NCBI GenBank assembly: GCA_033761915.1
Contig: JANRMC010000024.1
Location: 1-7,793 of the forward strand
Direction: 5' to 3'
Origin: JACMLD01 sp033761915
GTDB lineage: Bacteria > Bacteroidota > Bacteroidia > Chitinophagales > Chitinophagaceae
Length of the DNA: 7,793 nt
Shown: in pieces, positions 1 to 6,279 of the stretch
How the letters are laid out: each line of letters begins with the position of its first letter
How positions within the stretch are numbered: the stretch's first letter is position 1
Made by a program: the position numbers and the translations under genes
The notes under the pieces: model-generated
Databases searched by the model: none
Told to the model about the DNA's origin: nothing
What the model saw: the letters and a program-made list of their open reading frames with translations, nothing else

Positions 1-470
1 TTAAACCTGGGCACTTTAGTAACCGGGTCTACCCCCTGGTTGATATAAAAAATATTCTTACGCAGTTCTGCCGTTTGCCAGGCAGCGGCACATACATAAA
101 TATCCAGCAGGCCATCGTTATTAATATCCACCACCGATGCGCCGCGGCACCACTTGGTTTGTCCTTCAACCCCGGCGGCAACGGTTACATCTTCAAATTT
201 AAAATTGCCTTTATTTAAATACAGTTTATTGCCTTTAATGGTGCCGGTAAAATAAATATCGGGCAGGCTATCGTTATTAAAATCGCCAATACCCACGCCG
301 CCGCCGTTGTACAGGTATTGGTAATTAATCATATTCAGCTGATCATTTTCTTCAATGGCATTATTAAAATTAATGCCGGTTGCTTCGGCAGGCAGGGGTG
401 TAAACAACAGCACATCATTATTACAGGCCGATACAAAAAGCAGTAACAAACTATAAAACAATAAACGCAT
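1..470 (-). CDS. VCBS/FG-GAP repeat lipoprotein, N-terminal part (runs off the window)
   Basis: This is an open frame from an ATG at 468-470 to the window edge with no stop, giving the first 156 residues. It begins with a lipoprotein signal: MR, a hydrophobic stretch (residues 3-13) and a lipobox VSAC with the lipidated Cys at 16. Two FG-GAP/VCBS-type calcium loops follow: GDFNNDSLPDIY at residues 62-73 and VDINNDGLLDIY at 114-125, each with the regular D-x-N-x-D-x-x-x-D spacing. The segment ATGINFNN (30-37) before the first repeat resembles the start of the CRTAC1/ASPIC-UnbV group of large Bacteroidota surface proteins, often around 1,100 residues. That length cannot be checked here. The predicted location is the outer membrane or cell surface; the ligand is unknown. 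It lies 242 bp downstream of the FAH-luciferase gene on the same strand and is probably transcribed separately. The family call is firm and the subfamily is an inference. Confidence 0.85.
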   Translation of the reverse strand, partial: MRLLFYSLLLLFVSACNNDVLLFTPLPAEATGINFNNAIEENDQLNMINYQYLYNGGGVGIGDFNNDSLPDIYFTGTIKGNKLYLNKGNFKFEDVTVAAGVEGQTKWCRGASVVDINNDGLLDIYVCAAAWQTAELRKNIFYINQGVDPVTKVPRF

Positions 471-568
471 AGCAAACGGTTGTAGTAACCGAAATTAAGT
501 GAAAAACTAAAACCCGCTGGCTTCTGTTAAAACAGTTCTTTTTATGGTACCGGCCGGGGTGCTGCTAT

Positions 569-588
569 GTGGCATCGTTGCGTCGCAC
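569..588 (-). repeat. Left copy of a dispersed intergenic repeat (core GTGCGACGCAAC)
   Basis: Read on the minus strand this contains the 12-mer GTGCGACGCAAC (577-588), followed by TGCCAC (569-574) and, further on, a GCCGGTA-CC block near 547-555. The same ordered blocks occur on the plus strand at 3964-4007, so the two copies face each other across the araC-doxX-FAH/luciferase cassette. The core holds a small palindrome, TGCG-A-CGCA. The rest of 471-712 holds a short direct repeat (GTAGCAA twice at 607-620) and AT-rich DNA after the stop of the upstream gene. I see no convincing terminator or promoter there. Confidence 0.5.
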
Positions 589-712
589 CCTTCAGCGGCA
601 GTGCACGTAGCAACGTAGCAATGTGTAGCTTACTTGCTTTAATAGGCAGGCTTCAATACTTTGCTGTAACATTATACTGCTATTACAAATCAGATTTATT
701 AATTAAAAAAAA

Positions 713-2296
713 TTATTTATAGCCAGAATAAGTAGCTGCAGCATCAAGAATTAATTTAGTTACAATCAATTCCTGTTCTGTTCTTGGTGAATAAATGATT
801 AAGTAAGTTTTAGCAGCCCTGCCTTCCCCTGCTAAACCATGCAGTTCCCCCCATCCTTTTTCAATCACCTCTTTTGTATCACTCGGGCTTAAAATAATAT
901 GCATAGAGCCATCAAATAAGTGTACATGCCCAATTTCAGCATGAGACACTCCAACTATTGTTGGGTTACCTGCAGCACTGTCTTTTAAAAAAATGCCCGG
1001 GCTGTTTTTTTCCAAATAACTGGTTTTATACACCAGCAAACCGCCAGAGCCCGAAACTTTTTCATCAAATACTCTTATTTGTTTGTTTCTTATGATTGTA
1101 TCGTTATGTTGATTGGTTTGCCGATGCGGAACAGCAAATGGTGCTATAGTGGGGCGGTCCCCAGCTCGTTTCGGCAATTCAAATAAGGTTTGAATGTCAC
1201 CCATTTTACCAATATCGCCAGAAACTCTCTTAACGTCAGTTGGATCTTTCATCTGGCTACCTAACTCTTTTACCATCCGGTAGCCTTCCAGGGTATGCGG
1301 AATACCTCCAATACCTAATGCCACCCATCGCTGGTAATCCAAATACTCCTCGTTCGTTAAAAAATATTTCATTGCCGAGCCTGCTATTTGTTTTTGGCTT
1401 CCCAGTTTTTCAATACCCAATTCTATTATATCGCCAGGCTTTAAATAAACAGGTGGTCGCTGTCCAAGGCCTACACCAGAAGGCGTTCCCGTAGCTATTA
1501 CGTCGCCGGGCATCAAAGTCATATACTGGCTTATATCACTCACCAATCTGGCTACTTTAAAAATCATATCACTTGTATTTGCCTGCTGCATTAATTTACC
1601 ATTCACTTTTAGCCATATTTCAAGGTTGTGTGGGTTGCCAACTTCTTTTGCAGTAACCAGCCATGGGCCTAATGGCGCAAAGGTATTTGCGCTTTTACCT
1701 TTATCCCATTGCCCCGCAGCTCTTTCTAATTGCCATTCCCGTTCACTATAGTCATTCATTATAGCATAGCCCGCTATATAACTTAAAGCATCCGCTTCTG
1801 TTACATAGGAAGCTTTTTTTCCAATTACAACAGCCAGCTCAACTTCATAATCTGTTTTAAAAGAGTTTTTGGGTATAATAACACTATCATATGGACCACA
1901 TAAAGCAGAGGGTGCTTTTAAAAATATCACAGGTTCATTTGGCGTAGGGGCACCGCCTTCTTTTATATGTGCTTCATAATTTAGCCCAATAGCAATTATT
2001 TTTGATGGCCTTGCCACACAAGAAGCTATTCTTGCATTGTCAGGAACCATTGCACACTTACTCTTGTTTTTCAAAAGCCAGATTTCCAATCGCTCAATAC
2101 CGTTGGAAGCAAAAAAAGCCTCATCATAATCTTTCACAAAAGCAGAGACATCTAGTTTAAGCCCGTCAGCAGTTAGCACTGCAGGCTTCTCGTTATCTGC
2201 AGAGCCATACCTGAATAATTTAACGCCGTTTGTATGCTGACCAAAATGCTTACAACATAAAAAGATAAGGGTTAAAAAAACAAAAACATGTTTCAT
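713..2296 (-). CDS. FAH-family hydrolase fused to a fungal-luciferase-like (PF17648/DUF5519) domain, probably exported
   Basis: This is a 527-residue, two-domain protein. Residues 1-20 look like a Sec signal: K2, a hydrophobic stretch 4-15, and an FGQ end typical of Bacteroidota. Residues about 97-300 are a fumarylacetoacetate hydrolase domain. GLNYEAHIKE carries the catalytic dyad H110/E113, DYEVELAVVIGK carries metal ligands E151 and E153, MNDYSER carries D182, KSANTFAPLGPW carries K201, and GTPSGVG lies at 270-276. Such domains hydrolyse or decarboxylate acylpyruvates. Residues about 320-525 match the luciferase domain family: DYQ..VALG (320-328), LPKRAGDRPTI (374-384), GHVHLFDGSMH (456-466), KEVIEKGWGELHGLAG (475-490) and YSPR (502-505). 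From memory, Neonothopanus nambi luciferase reads KEVLKKGWGQRHPLAG at the equivalent place. The reading frame is continuous with no frameshift. It starts 21 bp after the doxX stop, so the two are probably co-transcribed. The FAH call is very secure, the luciferase-domain call strong, and the substrate unknown. Confidence 0.88.
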   Translation of the reverse strand: MKHVFVFLTLIFLCCKHFGQHTNGVKLFRYGSADNEKPAVLTADGLKLDVSAFVKDYDEAFFASNGIERLEIWLLKNKSKCAMVPDNARIASCVARPSKIIAIGLNYEAHIKEGGAPTPNEPVIFLKAPSALCGPYDSVIIPKNSFKTDYEVELAVVIGKKASYVTEADALSYIAGYAIMNDYSEREWQLERAAGQWDKGKSANTFAPLGPWLVTAKEVGNPHNLEIWLKVNGKLMQQANTSDMIFKVARLVSDISQYMTLMPGDVIATGTPSGVGLGQRPPVYLKPGDIIELGIEKLGSQKQIAGSAMKYFLTNEEYLDYQRWVALGIGGIPHTLEGYRMVKELGSQMKDPTDVKRVSGDIGKMGDIQTLFELPKRAGDRPTIAPFAVPHRQTNQHNDTIIRNKQIRVFDEKVSGSGGLLVYKTSYLEKNSPGIFLKDSAAGNPTIVGVSHAEIGHVHLFDGSMHIILSPSDTKEVIEKGWGELHGLAGEGRAAKTYLIIYSPRTEQELIVTKLILDAAATYSGYK

Positions 2297-2317
2297 AAAA
2301 GCTATTTTTCAGGTCAG

Positions 2318-2728
2318 TTATTTTAATTTATTATCAAAACTAAATTTGCCGGCACCAGCCAAAAGCACTGCAATAAACCCGCCTAAATAAATAAAGGCAA
2401 TTTCACCCGGCGGTTTAGCAATAGAAAATCTGAACAAAAAAGCAAATGCCACAAAAAGATTTAAAGTGCATATCAATGCTGCAAATCGGGTAAATAATCC
2501 CGCAATTATAAAGACTGCACAAATAGCATCAGCAATTAAAGCAGCCACCAAACTTGCAGTTGACCCTATGCCAATTGGGTTGGGAAAATGCTGCTGCATT
2601 GCAGAAAAATTTACAACTTTCTCTACCCCATGATTTAGAAAAAGCCCTATACCTAACCAAACCCGCAATGTCAATAAAGCAACATCAATATTTACTGGTA
2701 TAAATGCCAGTTTCAGTAGTTGTTTCAT
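2318..2728 (-). CDS. DoxX family integral membrane protein
   Basis: This is a 136-residue protein with four predicted membrane segments, at about residues 12-34, 58-79, 81-100 and 108-125. Length and topology are usual for the DoxX family. Family marks are R22 in the first helix, the HGxxK motif (H33, G34, K37) at its end, and the C-terminal GAGKFSFD (125-132). Members sit in the cytoplasmic membrane and are tied to redox chemistry. Examples are the small subunit of thiosulfate:quinone oxidoreductase and Bacillus CatD/MhqP, which are encoded beside ring-cleavage dioxygenases in quinone and catechol stress operons. Here it precedes the FAH-luciferase gene by 21 bp, which suggests an operon. 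The CAGAATT just before its ATG is identical to that before the dxs ATG. No promoter box is evident in the 95 bp between it and the AraC gene, so read-through from araC is possible. Its biochemical role is unknown. Confidence 0.88.
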   Translation of the reverse strand: MKQLLKLAFIPVNIDVALLTLRVWLGIGLFLNHGVEKVVNFSAMQQHFPNPIGIGSTASLVAALIADAICAVFIIAGLFTRFAALICTLNLFVAFAFLFRFSIAKPPGEIAFIYLGGFIAVLLAGAGKFSFDNKLK

Positions 2729-2823
2729 AATTCTGTTTTTATTAATTAATAACGTTAAAGCTATCTGCTAAAGCCGTTTATTAATTACACTAATTACAGA
2801 GAAACTTATACTTTTTACAGGGG

Positions 2824-3756
2824 TTACTTTTCAATATATGCCTCGCGGTAGGCAGTAGGAGTCATATCAACACTTTTTTTAAAAAGGCGATTAAAATAAG
2901 AGACGTTTTCGAAACCCAGCATATAAGCAATTTCTGCAACACCCAGGTTGCTATGCAAAAGATATAATTTGGCGTGCAACAATATTTTTTCTTGTATAAA
3001 CTCTGATGCTGTTTTACCTGTAACCTCTTTAATTACACTATTCAGATAATTTGAATTGATAAATAGCCTTTTTGCAATTAAAGACACAGTGGGAGTAATT
3101 GCTTTTTTACCACTTAACAGCTCCTGTATATAGGCATCCAGTTCTTTTTTAAACCGCTGGAGTAAGCCTTTATAAGCTTTTTCTTCAATACTAAGACTAC
3201 TGATTTTTTTGTTGTAAAGCCTTTTTATTTTAAAGAGATAAAGAGGCAACTCGTTTTTTATTAAATCTATTTTATCAATTGCATCTGCATGCATTTCAGC
3301 AATCATTTCATCTGCTATCCTTTTAATCTCTTCGCTTTCTTCATCAGTAAGCAACAGCACCAATTCTGCTTCTTCTTTAAAGAAAGGATATTCTTTTTCA
3401 ATATCTTTTCCTAATGCCTGTAGCCCCAAAAATTCAGAAGAAAAATAAATTACCGTTCCATATAATTTATTTAAACGCTTCCAGGATTCTGTTTTACCCG
3501 GGTATGTAAAGCAAATACAATTCGAACTAATATCGTGTTTCTTTTCCCCGGCTTTAAATTGAAGCCCGGGCTTTGTAAAGTGAATGATTCTGAAAAAACC
3601 AGCTTTGTAAGCTGGCATGTGTATTAATTTTTCGTCCGGCTGGTCTTCCAGGCGCATACACATTACATCTGCATGCAAGGGCTTACCTAATTTGTAGGCA
3701 GCGAAAAAAGCTTCAATCGTTTTTATAAACGGAATCTTATATTTTGAGCTGCTCAT
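2824..3756 (-). CDS. AraC-family transcriptional regulator
   Basis: This is a 310-residue protein with an N-terminal ligand or sensor domain (about 1-190) and a C-terminal AraC/XylS DNA-binding domain (about 205-310). The latter has two helix-turn-helix units: VSLIAKRLFINSNYLNSVIK at 224-243 and VAEIAYMLGFENVSYFNRLF at 273-292. The usual FKKSxxMTPxxYR ending follows at 292-304. The N-terminal part has the cupin-like pattern common in Bacteroidota AraC proteins (FRIIHF 55-60, CFTYPG 82-87, YFSSEFLG 104-111), and the central part is helical. It is the first gene of a same-strand cluster and ends 95 bp before doxX. The simplest reading is a local regulator of doxX and the FAH-luciferase gene, responding to an unknown small molecule. 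The gene is strikingly AT-rich: 3181-3240 is 23% G+C by my count. A perfect inverted repeat overlaps its start codon. Confidence 0.9.
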   Translation of the reverse strand: MSSSKYKIPFIKTIEAFFAAYKLGKPLHADVMCMRLEDQPDEKLIHMPAYKAGFFRIIHFTKPGLQFKAGEKKHDISSNCICFTYPGKTESWKRLNKLYGTVIYFSSEFLGLQALGKDIEKEYPFFKEEAELVLLLTDEESEEIKRIADEMIAEMHADAIDKIDLIKNELPLYLFKIKRLYNKKISSLSIEEKAYKGLLQRFKKELDAYIQELLSGKKAITPTVSLIAKRLFINSNYLNSVIKEVTGKTASEFIQEKILLHAKLYLLHSNLGVAEIAYMLGFENVSYFNRLFKKSVDMTPTAYREAYIEK

Positions 3757-3781
3757 TTGTAAATTTATCTTATTTACAAAT
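3755..3781. promoter_or_regulatory. Perfect 10-bp inverted repeat overlapping the araC start codon
   Basis: The arms ATTTGTAAAT (3755-3764) and ATTTACAAAT (3772-3781) are exact reverse complements separated by 7 bp (3765-3771). Their centres are 17 bp apart, close to two helical turns. The left arm includes the araC ATG (3754-3756). The position suits an operator for autoregulation or a hairpin at the translation start. Each arm is itself nearly palindromic (ATTTRYAAAT). AraC proteins more often bind direct repeats, so another regulator is possible. The AT-rich composition raises the chance of coincidence. Confidence 0.5.
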
Positions 3782-3963
3782 TGTTGTGGGATATTATTTT
3801 GGCATCATTAGTTTTACTTCTTAAAACATCTTGTCGTCATATAATACGCAGTCATATTTTACCTTACCATTCTTCTACCTAATCAATTAATACTAATAAA
3901 GTATCATTAAGTGAATCATGAAATACAATTATAAATTGTTCGTCATAGCGTTGCAGCTAACAT

Positions 3964-4007
3964 GTGCGACGCAACTACTGCTGCCACCTGTACTGCTGCC
4001 GGTAACC
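3964..4007 (+). repeat. Right copy of the dispersed intergenic repeat
   Basis: This carries GTGCGACGCAAC at 3964-3975, TGCCAC at 3982-3987, and GCCGGTA-CC near 3998-4007. These are the same blocks in the same order as the copy on the minus strand at 547-588, with spacing differences of a few bases. It also contains an internal 9-bp direct repeat, ACTGCTGCC, at 3977-3985 and 3992-4000 (15-bp period). The two copies form widely spaced inverted repeats around the araC-doxX-FAH/luciferase cassette. Confidence 0.5.
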
Positions 4008-4008
4008 C

Positions 4009-4039
4009 AAAAAAAATGACTGCCTTTGGGGCAGTCATT
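4009..4039 (-). terminator. Intrinsic terminator of dxs
   Basis: On the minus strand, a perfect 10-bp stem (4015-4024 with 4030-4039, AATGACTGCC/GGCAGTCATT) closes a 5-nt loop and runs into eight T residues (complement of 4009-4016). It begins 22 bp after the dxs stop codon, so it ends dxs transcription and insulates araC from read-through. Confidence 0.9.
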
Positions 4040-4061
4040 GTAGTATTGTAAGGCAGTTATA

Positions 4062-5993
4062 TTAACCCATTAAAACGGGGTTGGTTACTTTTACCTGCAT
4101 CATTTCTCTGATAGTATTAGCAATGCCATTGGCATCTATACCAATTTCTGCATATAATTGTTTGGGGGTGCCATGTTCTACCAGCCGGTCGGGTATACCC
4201 ATTATGTGCACTGTGGCTTTGTAATGGTGTTCGGCCATAAACTCCAGCACGGCGCTGCCAAAACCACCTTTAACGGTGCCATCTTCCAGCGTTATTATCT
4301 TGTTGTATCTGGTAAACACTTCGTGCAGCATGGCTTCGTCCAGCGGCTTTACAAAACGCATATCGTAATGCGCCGCATTAATACCGTCGTTCTTTACATC
4401 TCTGATGGCTTGTGCGGCAAAATTACCGGGGTGGCCAATGGAAAGTACGGCTATTTCATTGCCGTCTTTTAATTTACGGCCGGTGCCAATTTTCATTTCC
4501 GTCATGGCGGTTTTCCACTCAGGCATTACACCTTCACCACGTGGGTAGCGAATGACAAAAGGCAGTTCTGTACTTTCTAATTGTGCGGTGTACATCATAT
4601 TACGCAGCTCGGCCTCGTTCATGGGTGCTGCAATAATAAGGTTGGGTATGCAGCGCATATATGCTATATCATAACAGCCATGATGGGTGGGGCCATCTTC
4701 TCCTACCAGGCCGGCACGGTCTAAACAAAATATAACCGGCAGTTTTTGTATGGCTACATCGTGCACCACCATATCGTATGCCCGTTGCATAAAAGAAGAA
4801 TAGATATTGCAAAACACCTTCATGCCCTGTGTGGCCATACCGGCACTAAGCGTTACAGCGTGTTGCTCGCATATCCCCACATCAAAAGCCCGGTGTGGCA
4901 TTTTATCCATCATTAATTTTAATGAAGAACCGCTGGGCATGGCGGGGGTTATGCCAAAAATCTTATCGTTTTTTTCTGCCAGTTCAATAATGGTATGTCC
5001 AAACACATCCTGGTATTTGGGTGCTTGTGGCAGATCAAATTTCTTTTTTTGTATTTCGCCGGTTACTTTATCAAACAAACCCGGGGCATGCCATTTGGTT
5101 TGGTCTTTTTCTGCCAGCTCATACCCTTTTCCTTTTACTGTTACAATGTGCAGCAGTTTAGGACCGGGTATATTCTTCAGATCTTTTAATGTTTCTACCA
5201 GCTTGGTAATATTATGCCCATCAATAGGACCAAAGTAGCGCAGCTTCAGTGCTTCAAACAGGTTGCTGCTTTTGTTTACAAAACCTTTAATGCTATGTTC
5301 CAGCTTGCTGGCCATTTCGCGGGTAAAGGTTTTGCCAACAGGCAATTTTCCTAAAGCTTTCCAAACATCGTCTTTAATTCGGTTGTAAGTAGGCGAGGTG
5401 GTAATATCTGTTAAGTATTCTTTTAAAGCCCCCACGTTGGGGTCAATGCTCATGCAGTTATCGTTCAGCACAATCAGCATATCGGCATCGGCCACACCGG
5501 CATGGTTCATGGCTTCAAAAGCAAGGCCGGCCGTCATGGCCCCATCACCAATTACAGCAACAGATTTTCGGTTTTCCTGCTTGTATTTAGCTGCCATAGC
5601 CATGCCCAATGCTGCAGAAATAGAGGTTGAAGAATGGCCCACGCCAAATGTATCATATTCACTTTCGCTTCTTTTGGGAAAGCCGCTTAAACCATTATAC
5701 TTTCTGTTGGTATGAAAATTATCTCTGCGGCCGGTAAGTATTTTATGGCCATAGGCCTGGTGGCCCACATCCCACACCAACTGATCGTATGGGGTGTTAT
5801 ATACATAATGCAAAGCCACAGATAATTCTACCACACCCAGGCTGGCAGCAAAGTGGCCGCCATGTACGCTTACCACATCAATAATATATTGGCGCAGTTC
5901 ATCGCATACCTGATGCAATTGGGCCGGGCTTATTTTTTTTAAATCGTCCGGGCTGTTAATGGTCTTCAATAAAGAACCGGGGGTTAGTTCCAT
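4062..5993 (-). CDS. dxs: 1-deoxy-D-xylulose-5-phosphate synthase
   Basis: This enzyme makes DXP from pyruvate and glyceraldehyde 3-phosphate with thiamine diphosphate. It is the first step of the MEP isoprenoid pathway and is cytosolic. From the chosen start it has 643 residues, normal for the family. Positions below count from that start. The conserved features are GGHFAASLGVVEL near 45-57 (proton-relay His), DVGHQAYGHKILTGR near 75-89, the thiamine diphosphate motif GDGAMTAG near 149-156 with its partner in LNDN near 176-179, the catalytic Glu in ICEQHAV near 374-380, and GEDGPTHHG near 431-439. The C-terminal transketolase domain is complete. I chose the ATG at 5991-5993 because the protein then begins MELTPGSLLKTI, as DXS proteins do. 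An in-frame ATG at 6021-6023 would add 10 atypical residues and lies upstream of a TAnnTTTG box. The gene is monocistronic, with its own terminator, and G+C is higher than in the araC cassette. Confidence 0.97.
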   Translation of the reverse strand: MELTPGSLLKTINSPDDLKKISPAQLHQVCDELRQYIIDVVSVHGGHFAASLGVVELSVALHYVYNTPYDQLVWDVGHQAYGHKILTGRRDNFHTNRKYNGLSGFPKRSESEYDTFGVGHSSTSISAALGMAMAAKYKQENRKSVAVIGDGAMTAGLAFEAMNHAGVADADMLIVLNDNCMSIDPNVGALKEYLTDITTSPTYNRIKDDVWKALGKLPVGKTFTREMASKLEHSIKGFVNKSSNLFEALKLRYFGPIDGHNITKLVETLKDLKNIPGPKLLHIVTVKGKGYELAEKDQTKWHAPGLFDKVTGEIQKKKFDLPQAPKYQDVFGHTIIELAEKNDKIFGITPAMPSGSSLKLMMDKMPHRAFDVGICEQHAVTLSAGMATQGMKVFCNIYSSFMQRAYDMVVHDVAIQKLPVIFCLDRAGLVGEDGPTHHGCYDIAYMRCIPNLIIAAPMNEAELRNMMYTAQLESTELPFVIRYPRGEGVMPEWKTAMTEMKIGTGRKLKDGNEIAVLSIGHPGNFAAQAIRDVKNDGINAAHYDMRFVKPLDEAMLHEVFTRYNKIITLEDGTVKGGFGSAVLEFMAEHHYKATVHIMGIPDRLVEHGTPKQLYAEIGIDANGIANTIREMMQVKVTNPVLMG

Positions 5994-6010
5994 AATTCTG
6001 TAATGAGGGG

Positions 6011-6018
6011 CAAAGATA
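6011..6018 (-). promoter_or_regulatory. Bacteroidota -7 promoter box for dxs
   Basis: The minus strand reads TATCTTTG, an exact match to the TAnnTTTG element used by the Bacteroidota primary sigma factor. A start about 7 nt downstream would fall near 6004, leaving a leader of roughly 10 nt before the ATG at 5993. I do not see a clear TTTG -33 element at the expected distance, though TTTTAG lies nearby. The box supports the shorter dxs start. Confidence 0.6.
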
Positions 6019-6212
6019 CACAACCCCTTTGTGTTATAGCTAAAATAATACTTTACAGGCTGTTAACAAAGCTGGCTTGTAAAGGTTCAGCAATGGGGTG
6101 GCAAATTGGTTATTGGATGAGGCCAGCGGTCTTTCAGAAATTTTTTAAATAAAGTTTACCTCACAAAATGAACGAGTTATGATGTTGCTTGAAAAAAAGT
6201 TTGCCGGCATGC

Positions 6213-6243
6213 TTGCATAAACAAAAAACCCGTTTAATCTTTG
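6213..6243 (+). promoter_or_regulatory. Possible promoter for the T9SS cargo gene
   Basis: TTG at 6213-6215 is followed after 20 bp by AATCTTTG (6236-6243, preceded by T). This is one base from the TAnnTTTG -7 consensus and at a suitable distance from a TTG -33 element. A second AATCTTTG at 6378-6385, closer to the gene, lacks a TTG partner. Either or both could be used. Confidence 0.35.
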
Positions 6244-6279
6244 TGTCATCAACGAGGTATTTACACACAACCTCAGCAA

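Larger units (their letters stand above)
3757..4061. other. Intergenic region between araC and dxs
   Basis: From araC toward dxs this holds the araC inverted repeat, AT-rich DNA with no TAnnTTTG box on the minus strand, a small inverted repeat ACAATT-ATA-AATTGT (3925-3939), the right copy of the dispersed repeat (3964-4007), and the dxs terminator (4009-4039). A 33-codon plus-strand frame at 3918-4019 is not supported as a gene. The araC promoter must lie here, but I cannot place it. Confidence 0.6.

Noticed and set aside
525..547. CTGTTAAAACAG followed by TTCTTTTT as a plus-strand terminator
   Set aside because: The stem is only 5 bp with a 2-nt loop, and no plus-strand gene precedes it.
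713..2296. Reading the fusion gene as proof of a light-emitting bacterium
   Set aside because: Membership of the luciferase domain family does not imply luminescence, and no hispidin synthase or hydroxylase gene is in the window. Dark oxidative or other chemistry is more likely.
713..2296. The two-domain protein as an artefact of a frameshift or assembly join between two genes
   Set aside because: The frame is continuous for 527 codons. The FAH domain ends normally near residue 300, and the luciferase-like homology begins about 20 residues later, a natural linker length. A join error would seldom preserve frame and both complete domains.
3918..4019. Plus-strand frame of 33 codons starting MKYNYKLFVIALQL, hydrophobic, perhaps a small membrane peptide or signal-peptide remnant
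   Set aside because: Its second half is made of the dispersed repeat (ACTGCTGCC twice) and its stop lies in the dxs terminator stem. There is no promoter box or other support, so chance is the better explanation.
4807..5238. Plus-strand open frame of 143 codons inside dxs
   Set aside because: It is fully antisense to the conserved dxs coding region and has no family likeness; it is a shadow of dxs codon structure. The same holds for the plus-strand frames at 4158-4472, 4995-5189, 5398-5715 and 1240-1494.
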